Assembly (NCBI GenBank): GCA_933822405.4
Contig: CAKOGP040000047.1
Span: 16,001 to 80,000 of the forward strand
Direction: 5' to 3'
From: Cylindrotheca closterium
Taxonomy: Eukaryota; Bacillariophyta; Bacillariophyceae; Bacillariales; Bacillariaceae
Length of the DNA stretch: 64,000 nucleotides
Numbering within the stretch: position 1 is the first letter of the stretch; each line of letters opens with the position of its first letter. The notes beneath the pieces were generated by a model. The model ran no database searches. It saw only the letters and a list, made by a program, of their open reading frames with translations, and had not been told where the DNA came from. Both the position numbers and the translations under genes were made by a program. Of this stretch, positions 51,814 to 64,000 are shown piece by piece.

Positions 51814-52554
51814 TTAATTCTTTATTAAAAACAAGATACCTAATCCTGAAAAATATAATAATAATATTGCGACAGATAATAATAACTGTGTTAAAGGATC
51901 AGTTGAAGGTGTTAAAATTGCACCAAGTACAGTTGAAAGTAAAATAACATATCGCCATGCATTTAACATCTGCTTTGGTGACACAATATTTAATAATCCT
52001 AATAAAATTTGGAGAATCGGAATTTGAAAAGCTAACCCAGTACTATAAAATAAAACTAGAATAAATTCAAAATATTGATCAAATGACCAAAATGGTTCAA
52101 GAACTTCTTCGCTATAATTTAAAAAAAAATTTAAAGCAGCTGGAATTAAAGTATAGTAAGAAAAAGCTAAACCGGATCCGAATAAAATTAACGAACTTAT
52201 TAATAACGGTAAAATGATCTTAGTTTCTTTTTTTGTTAACCCCGGTAATAAAAATAAAATTAGCTGACTAATAATAAATGGGCTTGAAAACAATAATCCC
52301 GTGTAAAAAGATATTTTAATTGTTGAAATAAAATATTCTCCAGGCGCAACTTGAAAAAACTTTACATTATTGATTGGTAGTTCTAAAATTTTAACTAAAC
52401 TCTTTACTTCAATGAACGCGAAACAGGTTAATAATAAAATTGTTCCAAATATAAGAAAAATCCGTTGTCGTAATTCTTCCAAATGTTCTGAAAAAGGTAA
52501 TTCTAATGTTATCATAGAATTAGTTGTAAAATTAAAGTTAGAATTAGTTGTCAT
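51814..52554 (-). CDS. tatC: Twin-arginine translocase subunit TatC (Ycf43)
   Basis: 246 aa with six membrane spans and the family N-terminal motif LPFSEHLEELRQRIF and FQIPILQILLGLLNIVSP. Core receptor of the thylakoid delta-pH import pathway. In tandem with petA, 37 bases apart. Confidence 0.96.
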   Translation of the reverse strand: MTTNSNFNFTTNSMITLELPFSEHLEELRQRIFLIFGTILLLTCFAFIEVKSLVKILELPINNVKFFQVAPGEYFISTIKISFYTGLLFSSPFIISQLILFLLPGLTKKETKIILPLLISSLILFGSGLAFSYYTLIPAALNFFLNYSEEVLEPFWSFDQYFEFILVLFYSTGLAFQIPILQILLGLLNIVSPKQMLNAWRYVILLSTVLGAILTPSTDPLTQLLLSVAILLLYFSGLGILFLIKN

Positions 52555-52680
52555 AGAAAAAATTTATCCGCACTAGTCTATAAATTTATAATTATAAATT
52601 GAGTTCAAAACTTTAATAAATAAATTTTGAACTCTCGAATTAATTCAGCAAAATATTTAAAATTAAAACAATGAATTAAT

Positions 52681-53082
52681 TTATGATAAATAATTAATTG
52701 CTTCTAATCTTGCAGTTGCTTTCTTAAGTTCAACAGAGGCATCAAGACGTACTTTACTTGTTTCAGCTTCTTCAACTGCAACCGTTGCTTTCTCTAACTC
52801 TTTTGTAGCACTATTTAATTCAATATCAATTAATTCTTCTACATCATTTACTAGAACTGTTACTCGATTACGATCAATTTCAGCTAAACCACCACATAAA
52901 ATAATAGGCGTCCATTTTTCATTTAACTTTATTCGTAGTAATCCTGTATCTAAAGCTGTAATTAATGCTGCATGACCCTCTAAAACCCCAACTTGACCAG
53001 TCAAACCCGGTAAAACTACTTCATCTGCTGCTGTTGAACAAATTACTCTATCAGGGGTAAGAACGCGAATGTTCATAACCAT
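52681..53082 (-). CDS. atpE: ATP synthase CF1 subunit epsilon
   Basis: 133 aa with the beta-sandwich motifs VVLPGLTGQVGVLEGHA and the C-terminal helical hairpin. Start at 53082 fits AAGGAG eight bases upstream; a second ATG two codons on is also possible. 12 bases after atpB. Confidence 0.97.
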   Translation of the reverse strand: MVMNIRVLTPDRVICSTAADEVVLPGLTGQVGVLEGHAALITALDTGLLRIKLNEKWTPIILCGGLAEIDRNRVTVLVNDVEELIDIELNSATKELEKATVAVEEAETSKVRLDASVELKKATARLEAINYLS

Positions 53083-53094
53083 ATTTGTGACTCC

Positions 53095-54528
<1,434 letters not shown>

Positions 54529-54661
54529 TTAACATATTAAAATATTTTTAAATAAATATACTTTCAAAATTTTACTTGCCAGTTTAAAGACTAATAAATT
54601 TAATAATCATTTATTATTGTACAACAAATTGTAGAAAATTATCGATGATAATATGATTTTG

Positions 54662-55168
54662 TTAATTTCTTTCACGTAGTCGACCTGTAACTTTTAACCA
54701 ATTTCTAGCTCCTGGATAGTTATCGGGAGCTAATTTTAGAGCTTGAATCCAATATTGAGCTGCTTTATCGAATAATTCTTTTGATAATTCAATATATTCA
54801 TCTTCTTCTAAAGTTTGAGCACGTAAAGCTTGAGAATGATAAATTACAGCAATATTATTTAAAGCTTGGGGAAGATTTGAATTTAAAGCTAATGATTGGT
54901 GATAAAATTCTAATGCTTGAGTATATTTTCCTGTATCACCATAAATTAAGCCAATATTATATAAAGTATAACTTCTATCATATGGATCTTCTTCAACTTG
55001 AAGAGCTTCATAATAATTCTGTAATGCTTCGGCATAACGTCCTTTACCTTGTGCGGCCATTCCAGCTCGATAATATGAAAATGCTTGTTTTTCTTGCTTA
55101 CTTGCAGGTAAAACTTTTAGTAAAATATCAGCAATTACGGTAAATGTTTTATCAATAAAATTTCCCAC
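54662..55168 (-). CDS. ycf3: Photosystem I assembly protein Ycf3
   Basis: 168 aa with three TPR repeats ([52 protein letters not shown]). Scaffold for PsaA/PsaB assembly. Intronless. Confidence 0.98.
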   Translation of the reverse strand: MGNFIDKTFTVIADILLKVLPASKQEKQAFSYYRAGMAAQGKGRYAEALQNYYEALQVEEDPYDRSYTLYNIGLIYGDTGKYTQALEFYHQSLALNSNLPQALNNIAVIYHSQALRAQTLEEDEYIELSKELFDKAAQYWIQALKLAPDNYPGARNWLKVTGRLRERN

Positions 55169-55241
55169 CTCTTCTCCTTGTAAGTTAAGTTATAAAATTT
55201 AGAGTTATTATTTATTTAATTATATAATAACTCTAGCGGGT

Positions 55242-55460
55242 TTAAATCGAGTTAGAAGCAATAAATGAAAATAATGATAACATTCTAGCTCGTTTTATTG
55301 CTTTTGCTAATTTTCGTTGTTGTTGAATAGTAACACCAGTAGCTCTACGTGGAAGTATTTTACCTTGTTCTGTTACAAATAATCGTAAAAGATCAATATC
55401 TTTATAATCAATTTTTTGATTTAAATTAATTGGAGACGTTCTTTGTTTTTTTGATACCAT
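55242..55460 (-). CDS. rps18: 30S ribosomal protein S18
   Basis: 72 aa with [20 protein letters not shown] and [20 protein letters not shown]. Six bases after rpl33, conserved pair. Confidence 0.96.
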   Translation of the reverse strand: MVSKKQRTSPINLNQKIDYKDIDLLRLFVTEQGKILPRRATGVTIQQQRKLAKAIKRARMLSLFSFIASNSI

Positions 55461-55466
55461 AATAGT

Positions 55467-55661
55467 TTATTTTATTTCTTTATGTATTGTTGTTCGATTG
55501 CAATTTGAACAATATTTTTTTAGTTCTAATCGTTCAGGATTATTACGACGATTCTTTTGTGTGTGATAACGAGAAACACCAGCTGAACGTTTATTTAAAT
55601 TTGAACGACATTCTGTACATTCTACCGTAATCAAAATGCGAGTACCTTTATTTTTTGCCAT
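55467..55661 (-). CDS. rpl33: 50S ribosomal protein L33
   Basis: 64 aa, starts [19 protein letters not shown]; zinc-binding C-x2-C ... C-x2-C pattern (CTEC and CSNC). Confidence 0.96.
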   Translation of the reverse strand: MAKNKGTRILITVECTECRSNLNKRSAGVSRYHTQKNRRNNPERLELKKYCSNCNRTTIHKEIK

Positions 55662-55831
55662 AGAAATATAAATTTAATAATTTTAACTAATATAGTGCCT
55701 AAAAATTTTTAGCTTATCAAGGGTTAAGCTTATTAGAAAAAATTTTTTATCAAAAACTTTAATTTTTTCTTTAAGTATAATATATTAGAAGAAACATTAA
55801 TTTATAAATTATTATTAAAATTTTTAACAAT

Positions 55832-56119
55832 ATGGCCAATACTAAATCATCAAAAAAACGTATTGATATTAATAAACGAAATCGTTTACAAAATAAATAT
55901 TATAAAACTTCCGTTCGAACTTTAATTAAACTTTTCTTTAAAAACTTAGAAATTTATAATATCTCGAAAAATTTAGAGGACAAAGAAAGATTAAACGAAA
56001 TTTTAAGTTTAGTTTATAGTATGATGGATAAAGGAATAAAGAAAAATATTTTTCATAAAAATATGGTGGCGCGAAAAAAATCTAAATTAGCCTATTATTT
56101 AAAAAAGGGTGCAATTTAA
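55832..56119 (+). CDS. rps20: 30S ribosomal protein S20
   Basis: 95 aa, lysine-rich three-helix protein: MANTKSSKKRIDINKRNRLQ, DKGIKKNIFHKNMVARKKSK. Directly ahead of the rpo operon. Confidence 0.94.
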   Translation: MANTKSSKKRIDINKRNRLQNKYYKTSVRTLIKLFFKNLEIYNISKNLEDKERLNEILSLVYSMMDKGIKKNIFHKNMVARKKSKLAYYLKKGAI

Positions 56120-56262
56120 TTTTTAGTATTATTCTTAATAAACTAAGGAATAAAAAAGATTTAAAATTTTCTTAATCTTTAGTTTATTACTTTTTTTTAA
56201 GTATGTCGTATAAAATAAAAGATATGAATATAATTTGATTATATACCCCACTAACAAAAATT

Positions 56263-59200
56263 ATGACGCAAAGTATGAATTATATTAATGCTCTTCCAGA
56301 TTTTTTAGCGATGCAGAGAGTAAGCTTTTGTTGGTTTATTACTCACGGCTTAAATGAAGAATTAACATTATTTTCTAAAATTTATGATTTTAGTCAAAAT
56401 ACTGAATACCAAATATTCGGAGATGAGTATAGTTTAATAAAACCACCGTATAGTTTATCTATAGCAAGGAAATATAGTGGTAATTATCGAGCACAACTCG
56501 TTATTCCTATCGAAGTTAGAAGTAAAATGAATAATAATATTTGTTACCAAGCTCAATTTCCGATAGTAACATTACCTTTAATGACCACTTATGCAACTTT
56601 TATTATAAATGGGTGTGAACGAGTTGTTGTTAGCCAAATTATTCGAAGCCCAGGGATTTATTTTGAAAAAAATAAAAATCAAAAACGTCAAAATCCATTT
56701 CGACGAAAATTATCTACAGATATAAATAAATTGCGAACATTTTTACCATCAGGTGAAGCATTTGTTTCAGAATTTAACCTTTTTTTTTCAATTCCTATAT
56801 CAACGTATGATAAAATAAAACGTCAAAAAAAACTTATTCCAAATTGGGATAAAAACTTAATTTATTATTATTCAATAAAATCTTTAAAAAACGCTACCAA
56901 AAATTCTTCCACACTTTTTTTAGAATATTTTAGATTTTATCGTTCTATTTCCAAAAAATTAGAGTCAAACTCAAAAAATAAGTTAGTTCAACTTTTTTTT
57001 AAATGGTTAAAATTGAAAACTAAAATTAATTTTTCAGAAACTACTTTAGATAAAAGTAGAATGATTAGTTTATTAAAGTATTTCCAATTTTTATTAAAAT
57101 TTCTAGTAAAGTACCAGTTGTTATTATCAGTGAAATCCATTCCAACAAACTTTAAAAATCACATGATTTTTCCAGAATCATTACGAAATTCTAAAAATCA
57201 CATTAAAAAGATTTTTGAAACCTATGACGAATTAATATACAATTCACAAATATCTATTCAACTTGACTTAAATTATAAATTTGTTGTAGTTACAAAAGAT
57301 TCAAACAATTGGTTTCAAGAACTTAATAACTTTTTATTTTTAACGCAAAGAATAAATAAGACATTAATAACACTTATTGAATTTAATGAAGCATCTAAGT
57401 TTTCTAGTTTTCAACCAACAATTTATTTTTCGATTAGTTTAAAAGACCAATTAAAATATATTTTTGGAAAAAATAAATTTATTGATAAAGCAGAACGTCA
57501 TAATTATTTAAAAACAAAAACTCAATTATTATTATATCGAAAAGATCATGAAATTAAAACAACTTATCATAAAAAGTATGCCGAGAAAGATTTATATACA
57601 GCAACATTAATTCCAGATTATGGGTCATGGATTCGGTTTGGTTTTCAAAAAAATACAAAAATTAATGCTTATAAATATCCAATAAAAAATCAAGAAGATG
57701 AGGTAACAATTCAATTAGATAAGATTAATCATAAACCAATTCTTGGTTTACTTAAAGAAATGGGATTAACAAATTTAGAAATTTATCAAAATTTACATTA
57801 CGCAGACTTTTTCTATTTTGATAAACCTTTATTAATTAATTCAGTTTCCTTAAAACAACCTATTCCACGATTTAATTTAGAATTGGAGTATTTTAAAAAT
57901 ATTTCTGAATTTTCAAGAATATTTGACCCTAATTATTATCGATTAGGTAGAGTTGGGCGACTAAAATTAAATACTAGATTAAATTTAAACATTACAGAAC
58001 ATTTACAAGTTATTACTTATCATGATCTTTTTGCAATTATTGATAAACTAATTAGTCTAACAATTTCAAAAACGGTTCAAGATGATATTGATCATTTAAA
58101 GAATCGACGAGTTCGTTCGGTAGGAGAACTTTTACAAAACTTATTTAGAATTGGGTTTCAAAGACTCGTTCGAAAATTAAGAAACCAGACTAATAAAGTT
58201 GATTCAGTGTATTTACTTAGTTTTAATATTGTTAATGCTACAATTCGAGAATTTTTTGGGTCAAGTCAACTATCACAATATTTAGATCAAACAAATCCTT
58301 TATCTTCATTAACCCATAGACGACGTATAAGTGGTTTAGGACCAGGGGGATTTGACCGTGATCGAATTAGTTTTGCTGTTCGTGATATTCATCCTAGTCA
58401 TTATGGTCGTATTTGTCCAATTGAAACACCTGAAGGACAAAATGTTGGTTTAATTGCCTCATTAACTACATGTGCAAGAGTAAATAAATTAGGGTTTTTA
58501 GAAACACCATTTTGGCGAGTAATAAATGGAAAAGTTATTAAGACAGGAAAACCAGTTTATTTAACAGCTGATATTGAAGATTTATATAAAATTGCTCCCG
58601 CAGATATCTCAACTAATAGCGATAATTATTTGAAAAAACATATTATTCCCGTTAGATATAAGCAAGATTTTATAAATATACCACCTTCTGAAGTAGATTT
58701 TATTGGAATTTCAACTGTTCAAGTGGTTTCTGTAGCAGCATCATTAATTCCATTTTTTGAACATGATGATGCAAATCGAGCACTTATGGGTTCTAATATG
58801 CAACGTCAATCTGTTCCTTTAATTTTCCCCCAAAAGCCAATTGTTGGAACTGGATTAGAAAATCAAATTGCAATTGATTCTGGAATGACATTAAATGCTC
58901 AAATTTCGGGTATCGTAAATGCTGTAACTGCAAATAAAATTATTATTCAAGATAAAAGTGGGAAAAAAATAATTTATAAATTACAAAAATATTTACGTTC
59001 TAACCAACAAACTTGTATTAACCATCGTCCAATTGTATGGAAGGGAGAAAAAATTCAATCAGGACAAATTTTAACTGATGGGCCAGCTATAACAAGTAGT
59101 GAATTAGCATTAGGGCAAAATGTTTTAATTGCATACATGCCTTGGCACGGATATAATTTTGAAGATGCCATTTTAATTAGTGAACGTTTAGTATATAACG

Positions 59201-60438
59201 ATGTTTTTACATCCATTCATATTGAACGGTATAAAATTGAAATTGATCGAAATTCAGAAATGTCAGAACAAACCATGAAAATGATTCCAAATTTAAGTCT
59301 TTCAGAACTTAATCATTTAAATGATGATGGAATTGTAACTGTTGGAACATTTGTAAAACCAGGTGATATTTTAGTTGGTAAAGTTATTTCAAATAATACT
59401 TCTGAACAACTACCAGAATCCAAATTATTACGTGCTATATTTGGAGCGAAAGCAAAAGGTGTCAAAGATAACTCTTATCGAATGCCGCATGGAGAATATG
59501 GTCGAGTTATTGAAACGGTTACTTTTAATCGTCGAACAAAATTAACATATAAATTTGAGAAGATTTATATTTTCATTGCTCAAATCAGAAAAATTCAAGT
59601 GGGAGATAAAATTGCGGGGCGACATGGAAATAAAGGAATTATTTCACGTATTTTACCACGCCAAGATATGCCATTTTTACCAGATGGAACGCCAATTGAT
59701 ATTATTTTAAATCCATTAGGCGTACCGTCTCGAATGAATGTAGGTCAACTTTATGAATGTTTATTAGGCTTTGCGGGTGATAAATTAAATTCTCGTTTCA
59801 AAATTTTACCTTTTGATGAAATGTATGGTTTAGAAATGTCAAGAATTTTAATTAATAAAAAACTTCGTCAAGCTTCGATAAAACGGAATGAGAGTTGGTT
59901 ATTTAATCCTTATACTCCTGGAAAAATGTTATTAATAGATGGTCGAACTGGCAAAGAATTTGAAAACCCAATTACAGTTGGGAATGCTTATATGTTAAAA
60001 CTAATTCATTTAGTAGACGATAAAATGCATGCTCGAGCAACTGGGCCATATTCTTTAATAACCCAACAACCATTACGTGGAAAAGCTCAGCATGGAGGAC
60101 AACGATTTGGAGAAATGGAGGTTTGGGCATTAGAAGGTTTTGGTGCTGCTTTCACATTAAAAGAATTATTAACTATTAAATCTGATGATATGCAAGGTCG
60201 GAATGAAACTTTAAATGCTATTGTTAAAGGGCAACAAATTCCACACTTTGGAATTCCTGAATCTTTTAAAGTTTTGTTACAAGAATTACGATCAATTGGT
60301 CTAGATATGAGTACATATAAAATTGAACGATTTAATTCGTCAAAAAGATATGAAATTGAGGTAAACTTAATTGAAAAGTATACCCCATCGTCAAAAACAT
60401 TTTCACCAACCTCGAATATAAATGATATTTCATTTTAA
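56263..60438 (+). CDS. rpoB: Plastid RNA polymerase subunit beta
   Basis: 1391 aa, somewhat longer than bacterial-type plastid RpoB because of low-complexity, lysine/asparagine-rich insertions in the N-terminal third (about residues 180-480). Conserved blocks: [63 protein letters not shown] and the C-terminal [18 protein letters not shown]. First gene of rpoB-rpoC1-rpoC2. Confidence 0.98.
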   Translation: MTQSMNYINALPDFLAMQRVSFCWFITHGLNEELTLFSKIYDFSQNTEYQIFGDEYSLIKPPYSLSIARKYSGNYRAQLVIPIEVRSKMNNNICYQAQFPIVTLPLMTTYATFIINGCERVVVSQIIRSPGIYFEKNKNQKRQNPFRRKLSTDINKLRTFLPSGEAFVSEFNLFFSIPISTYDKIKRQKKLIPNWDKNLIYYYSIKSLKNATKNSSTLFLEYFRFYRSISKKLESNSKNKLVQLFFKWLKLKTKINFSETTLDKSRMISLLKYFQFLLKFLVKYQLLLSVKSIPTNFKNHMIFPESLRNSKNHIKKIFETYDELIYNSQISIQLDLNYKFVVVTKDSNNWFQELNNFLFLTQRINKTLITLIEFNEASKFSSFQPTIYFSISLKDQLKYIFGKNKFIDKAERHNYLKTKTQLLLYRKDHEIKTTYHKKYAEKDLYTATLIPDYGSWIRFGFQKNTKINAYKYPIKNQEDEVTIQLDKINHKPILGLLKEMGLTNLEIYQNLHYADFFYFDKPLLINSVSLKQPIPRFNLELEYFKNISEFSRIFDPNYYRLGRVGRLKLNTRLNLNITEHLQVITYHDLFAIIDKLISLTISKTVQDDIDHLKNRRVRSVGELLQNLFRIGFQRLVRKLRNQTNKVDSVYLLSFNIVNATIREFFGSSQLSQYLDQTNPLSSLTHRRRISGLGPGGFDRDRISFAVRDIHPSHYGRICPIETPEGQNVGLIASLTTCARVNKLGFLETPFWRVINGKVIKTGKPVYLTADIEDLYKIAPADISTNSDNYLKKHIIPVRYKQDFINIPPSEVDFIGISTVQVVSVAASLIPFFEHDDANRALMGSNMQRQSVPLIFPQKPIVGTGLENQIAIDSGMTLNAQISGIVNAVTANKIIIQDKSGKKIIYKLQKYLRSNQQTCINHRPIVWKGEKIQSGQILTDGPAITSSELALGQNVLIAYMPWHGYNFEDAILISERLVYNDVFTSIHIERYKIEIDRNSEMSEQTMKMIPNLSLSELNHLNDDGIVTVGTFVKPGDILVGKVISNNTSEQLPESKLLRAIFGAKAKGVKDNSYRMPHGEYGRVIETVTFNRRTKLTYKFEKIYIFIAQIRKIQVGDKIAGRHGNKGIISRILPRQDMPFLPDGTPIDIILNPLGVPSRMNVGQLYECLLGFAGDKLNSRFKILPFDEMYGLEMSRILINKKLRQASIKRNESWLFNPYTPGKMLLIDGRTGKEFENPITVGNAYMLKLIHLVDDKMHARATGPYSLITQQPLRGKAQHGGQRFGEMEVWALEGFGAAFTLKELLTIKSDDMQGRNETLNAIVKGQQIPHFGIPESFKVLLQELRSIGLDMSTYKIERFNSSKRYEIEVNLIEKYTPSSKTFSPTSNINDISF

Positions 60439-60444
60439 AGAATT

Positions 60445-62532
60445 ATGATACAATCTACAAAAGAATTTAATTATATTAAAATTAAATTGGCTTCGCCATT
60501 TCGCGTTTTGCAATGGGCAAATCGAAAATTACCAAATGGTCAATTTGTTGGAGAAGTGCAAAAATCAGAAACAATTAACTATCGAACGTTTAAACCAGAA
60601 ATGGACGGCTTATTTTGTGAGCGAATCTTTGGCCCTAGTAAAAGTTTAGAATGTGCTTGTGGAAAATATAAACGAGTTAGATATGAAGGCTTAATTTGTG
60701 AACGTTGTGGTGTGGAATTGACTGAATCACGTGTTCGTCGTCATCGAATGGGGTACATAAATTTAATCTATCCTGTAACTCATGTTTGGTATATTAACAG
60801 TCGGCCAAATTTTATTGCATTATTACTAGAAGTTGAAGAATCAGAAAAACAACTCCAAACAACTTATACTGGTCATTCCGAAGCCTGCAAAAAATGTGAT
60901 GGGTTAAAATTAACCCCATCTACTATTGTTGATTTATGGGATGAGAGAATTAAACGCATTAAACTAGCCTCTTTAGCATATTTTATTGCTGAAGATGAAA
61001 TTTCATTTTACGGTTTGCACTGGGATTTACAGCAATACCGAAAAAGTCGAGAATTAGGCTATAGTGGATATCCATTGAAACCTTATCCAAAACCACAAAA
61101 TCGTCGTTACAATACCCCCAAATATCTCTTACGTTCCACACCAAATTTTTTAATTGGTGCTCCATTAATTAAAAGAGAATTAGAAAAATTAAATTTAAAG
61201 TCAGAAATTTTTCGAACTCGTTCATTTGTTATAATTTGTACTAAAGTATTAAATAAAGAAGATGAACTTTATAACGAATCAAAATGGTTCCGAAAATGGG
61301 AACAGCAGAGAATTTATAAAATTCGTGAACAAGCAATAAAACGAATACGTATATTAGAAAACTTAATTGGAACAGGTTCACGACCATCTTGGATGATTTT
61401 ATCTGTTTTACCTGTAATACCCCCAGCATTACGACCCATGATACAATTAGAAGGAGGGAGATTTGCAACTTCAGATTTAAATGAATTATACCGGCGGATT
61501 ATTACTCGAAATAATCGATTGTTGAGATTACTTGAAATTGATGCACCTCAATTAATTATTCGGAATGAAAAACGGCTTTTACAAGAAGCAGTTGATACAT
61601 TAATTGATAACGGAAAACGAGGTAAAATCGCTTTGAGTGCAAATAATAGACCTTTAAAATCTTTATCCGATATTATAAAAGGAAAACATGGTCGCTTTCG
61701 TCAGAATTTATTAGGAAAACGCGTCGATTATTCAGGTAGATCTGTTATTGTTGTTGGGCCAAGTTTGAAGCTAAATCAATGTGGATTACCTTATGAAATG
61801 GCAATAGAACTTTTTCAGCCATTTATTATTCGTGAATTAATTAATCAAGGCTTAGCAAACAATATGAAGATAGCTAAAAATTTAATTCAAGAAAACGAGT
61901 TTGTTATCGAACCAGTTTTAGAAAAAATTTTAGCAAATCACCCTGTTTTTTTAAATCGTGCTCCAACATTACATCGACTGGGTATTCAAGCATTTGAACC
62001 TATTTTAGTAGTTGGTCGTGCTATTAAATTACATCCTCTTGTTTGTTCAGCTTTTAATGCAGATTTTGATGGTGATCAAATGGCAGTTCATATTCCATTA
62101 TCTTTAAATGCTCAGGCAGAATGTTATATGTTAATGTTAGCACCTTATAATTTCTTATCTCCAGCAAGTGGTGAACCCATTATTATGCCTAGTCAAGATA
62201 TGGTTTTAGGATGCTATTATTTAACAGTTAATAATATTAAAGGTTTACTTGGATCAAATCACTATTTTGCAAATTTAAATGATGTGATTTTAGCTTATGA
62301 ACAAAATAGAATTGAAATTCATACCTCTATTTGGGTTCGCTATCAAAACCTAAATCAAGAATCATCGAATTTAATTAAAATAACAAAATTGGAAGATGGA
62401 AGTAGTGTTCACCATTATAAGAATATGCAAATCAGAAAAACAAAAAATGATGAAACAATTGTTCAATATGTAAAAACGACAACTGGGCGTGTTCTTTTAA
62501 ATTACACAATCCAAAAAACTTTAAAACTTTAA
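60445..62532 (+). CDS. rpoC1: Plastid RNA polymerase subunit beta'
   Basis: 695 aa with the N-terminal zinc site ([20 protein letters not shown]), the [14 protein letters not shown] segment and the catalytic [12 protein letters not shown]. Six bases after rpoB. Intronless. Confidence 0.98.
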   Translation: MIQSTKEFNYIKIKLASPFRVLQWANRKLPNGQFVGEVQKSETINYRTFKPEMDGLFCERIFGPSKSLECACGKYKRVRYEGLICERCGVELTESRVRRHRMGYINLIYPVTHVWYINSRPNFIALLLEVEESEKQLQTTYTGHSEACKKCDGLKLTPSTIVDLWDERIKRIKLASLAYFIAEDEISFYGLHWDLQQYRKSRELGYSGYPLKPYPKPQNRRYNTPKYLLRSTPNFLIGAPLIKRELEKLNLKSEIFRTRSFVIICTKVLNKEDELYNESKWFRKWEQQRIYKIREQAIKRIRILENLIGTGSRPSWMILSVLPVIPPALRPMIQLEGGRFATSDLNELYRRIITRNNRLLRLLEIDAPQLIIRNEKRLLQEAVDTLIDNGKRGKIALSANNRPLKSLSDIIKGKHGRFRQNLLGKRVDYSGRSVIVVGPSLKLNQCGLPYEMAIELFQPFIIRELINQGLANNMKIAKNLIQENEFVIEPVLEKILANHPVFLNRAPTLHRLGIQAFEPILVVGRAIKLHPLVCSAFNADFDGDQMAVHIPLSLNAQAECYMLMLAPYNFLSPASGEPIIMPSQDMVLGCYYLTVNNIKGLLGSNHYFANLNDVILAYEQNRIEIHTSIWVRYQNLNQESSNLIKITKLEDGSSVHHYKNMQIRKTKNDETIVQYVKTTTGRVLLNYTIQKTLKL

Positions 62533-62573
62533 AATTTTATAAATTATGAAAAAATAAGGAATAAACCTATTTT

Positions 62574-64000
62574 ATGGAAAACTACATTTATCAAAATGAT
62601 TTAATAAGTAAAAAACAGTTACGTCAATTATTGGCTTGGAGTTTCACTAACTATGATTCTATGCAAGCTTGTTCATTAGCAGATGAATTAAAATATTTGG
62701 GATTTAAATATGCGACGCAAGCCGGTATTTCTATTAGTATTGAAGATTTAAAAGTTCCGTTTGTAAAAAATTTAATGTTAAATAAATCAAATCATGAAAT
62801 TCAAAACGCCGAAAAAATTTATTTAAAAGGAAGGATTACACAAAGTGAACGGTTTCAAAAAATTATTGATACTTGGAATTTAACAAGTGAATCATTAAAA
62901 GATCAGATCATTTATTATTTTAAAAATTATGATCCTTTAAATTCTGTTTACATTATGGCATTTTCGGGTGCACGTGGAAATTTATCACAAGTACGTCAAT
63001 TAGTAGGAATGCGAGGATTAATGTCAGACCCAAGTGGCCAAATTATGAATCTACCAATTAAAAAAAATTTTCGTGAAGGCTTAACTATTACTGATTATTT
63101 AATGTCAGGTTATGGAGCTCGTAAAGGAATTGTTGATACTGCCTTAAAAACAGCTAATTCAGGTTACCTTACACGGCGTTTAATCGATGTTGCACAAGAT
63201 ATCTTAATTCGTGAGAAAGATTGTGCAACAACCCATTCTTTTTTATTTTCTGTTGCAAAAAATTCTTCAAACTATGATCAAGTAATTGGACGTATTCTAA
63301 GTCAGAACATTTTTAATCCCAAAACAAATGAAATAATTAGTAATAAAAATACTCAAATAACTCCACAATTAATTAGAAAGTTTCAGATAAAAAATATTAA
63401 ACAGTTTTATGTTCATTCACCCTTAACTTGCTGTTTATACCGAGCAGTTTGTCAAAAATGTTATGGCTGGGATTTAGCTAGTGAAAATTTAGTTGATATT
63501 GGAGAAGCTGTAGGAATTTTAGCTGGCCAATCTATCGGAGAACCTGGAACACAATTAACTATGCGAACTTTTCATACGGGAGGAATTTTTACATCTGAAG
63601 CTCGGCAACAAATTATTAGCCCACTAAATGCAGTTATTCAATTTTATAATATTTTAAAAACTGTTGTTCTACGAACAAATCGTGGAGAAGATGTTTTAGT
63701 TACAAAAAATTCTGGGTCAATTATTTTGATTCCAGATGATAAAACAAAAAGTCTTGTTTCAATTGAGGTTCTACGAAATACGATTTTATTTCCAAAAAAC
63801 AATCAATATGTTACAAAAGATACTGTTATTGGGGAACTTATTAATCAAAATAAACAAATTACAACGGAAATAAAACCAATTTTGAGTAACACATCGGGAG
63901 AAATTTTTATTCCAAGATTAAAACAAAAGGTGAATATTTTAAATAATAATAAATTAATTTGGATTTTATCTGGTCAATTATATAATAGTCCATTAAATGC
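62574..64000 (+). CDS. rpoC2: Plastid RNA polymerase subunit beta'' (5' part)
   Basis: Starts at the ATG at 62574, with AAGGA upstream. The first 475 codons are in the window and the gene runs off the end. Conserved SGARGNLSQVRQLVGMRGLM, GLTITDYLMSGYGARKGIVD, zinc-type cysteines (CCLYRAVCQKCYGWD) and GEAVGILAGQSIGEPGTQLT are visible. Confidence 0.97.
   Translation, partial: MENYIYQNDLISKKQLRQLLAWSFTNYDSMQACSLADELKYLGFKYATQAGISISIEDLKVPFVKNLMLNKSNHEIQNAEKIYLKGRITQSERFQKIIDTWNLTSESLKDQIIYYFKNYDPLNSVYIMAFSGARGNLSQVRQLVGMRGLMSDPSGQIMNLPIKKNFREGLTITDYLMSGYGARKGIVDTALKTANSGYLTRRLIDVAQDILIREKDCATTHSFLFSVAKNSSNYDQVIGRILSQNIFNPKTNEIISNKNTQITPQLIRKFQIKNIKQFYVHSPLTCCLYRAVCQKCYGWDLASENLVDIGEAVGILAGQSIGEPGTQLTMRTFHTGGIFTSEARQQIISPLNAVIQFYNILKTVVLRTNRGEDVLVTKNSGSIILIPDDKTKSLVSIEVLRNTILFPKNNQYVTKDTVIGELINQNKQITTEIKPILSNTSGEIFIPRLKQKVNILNNNKLIWILSGQLYNSPLN

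Overview
The window is a large piece of a red-lineage (ochrophyte) plastid genome, almost certainly from a diatom. The evidence is form ID rbcL/rbcS followed by other red-lineage genes (cbbX, sufB/sufC, chlI, dnaB, ftsH, tatC, secG, ycf39, ycf41, ycf66, petF, psbV, psbX), plastid tmRNA and SRP RNA, a chlorophyll a/c-type gene set, AT-rich spacers and intronless compact genes. No rRNA or inverted-repeat boundary is seen, so this is single-copy DNA.

Layout. 1-8.0 kb: ftsH (5' part), psaE, the ATP synthase cluster atpI-H-G-F-D-A, and sufB-sufC. 8.3-10.3 kb: rbcL-rbcS. 10.3-18.4 kb: accessory island I. 18.4-29.8 kb: psbC/psbD, many small photosystem and cytochrome b6f subunits, six tRNAs, a 417-aa conserved-looking membrane ORF, ycf4, psaL, cbbX, ycf39, ycf41, psaF, psaJ. 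29.8-37.9 kb: accessory island II. 37.9-64 kb: petM, petN, the psbH/N/T/B cluster, rps14, chlI, petD-petB, rpl11-rpl1-rpl12, dnaB, ffs, psbX, psbV, tmRNA, rpl19, petF, petA, tatC, atpB-atpE, ycf3, ribosomal genes and rpoB-rpoC1-rpoC2 (3' end cut by the window).

The unusual content is in the two islands. They hold at least nine whole or broken copies of Rep proteins of the CRESS-DNA type (HUH endonuclease plus SF3 helicase), in at least three lineages. Origin-like cruciforms lie beside the Rep genes, and their sequence differs by Rep lineage. Around them are unknown membrane proteins (366, 331, 287 and 142 aa), small cysteine-containing hydrophobic proteins, and bacterial-style toxin/immunity cargo. 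The clearest cargo is a colicin-D-type tRNase domain followed by its immunity gene with a one-base overlap (14.1-14.8 kb), with a second decayed copy at 34.6-35.2 kb. A second broken polymorphic-toxin-like gene is followed by a pentapeptide-repeat gene (32.5-33.7 kb). Direct repeats spaced about 2.1-2.2 kb look like footprints of small circular replicons that integrated as tandem or terminally redundant copies.

My reading is that this plastid has been repeatedly colonised by small rolling-circle plasmids carrying toxin/immunity addiction or competition modules, and that most of their genes are now decaying. Rep B, the 366-, 331- and 287-aa ORFs and the first immunity gene remain open. All of this is read by eye; no database search was run.
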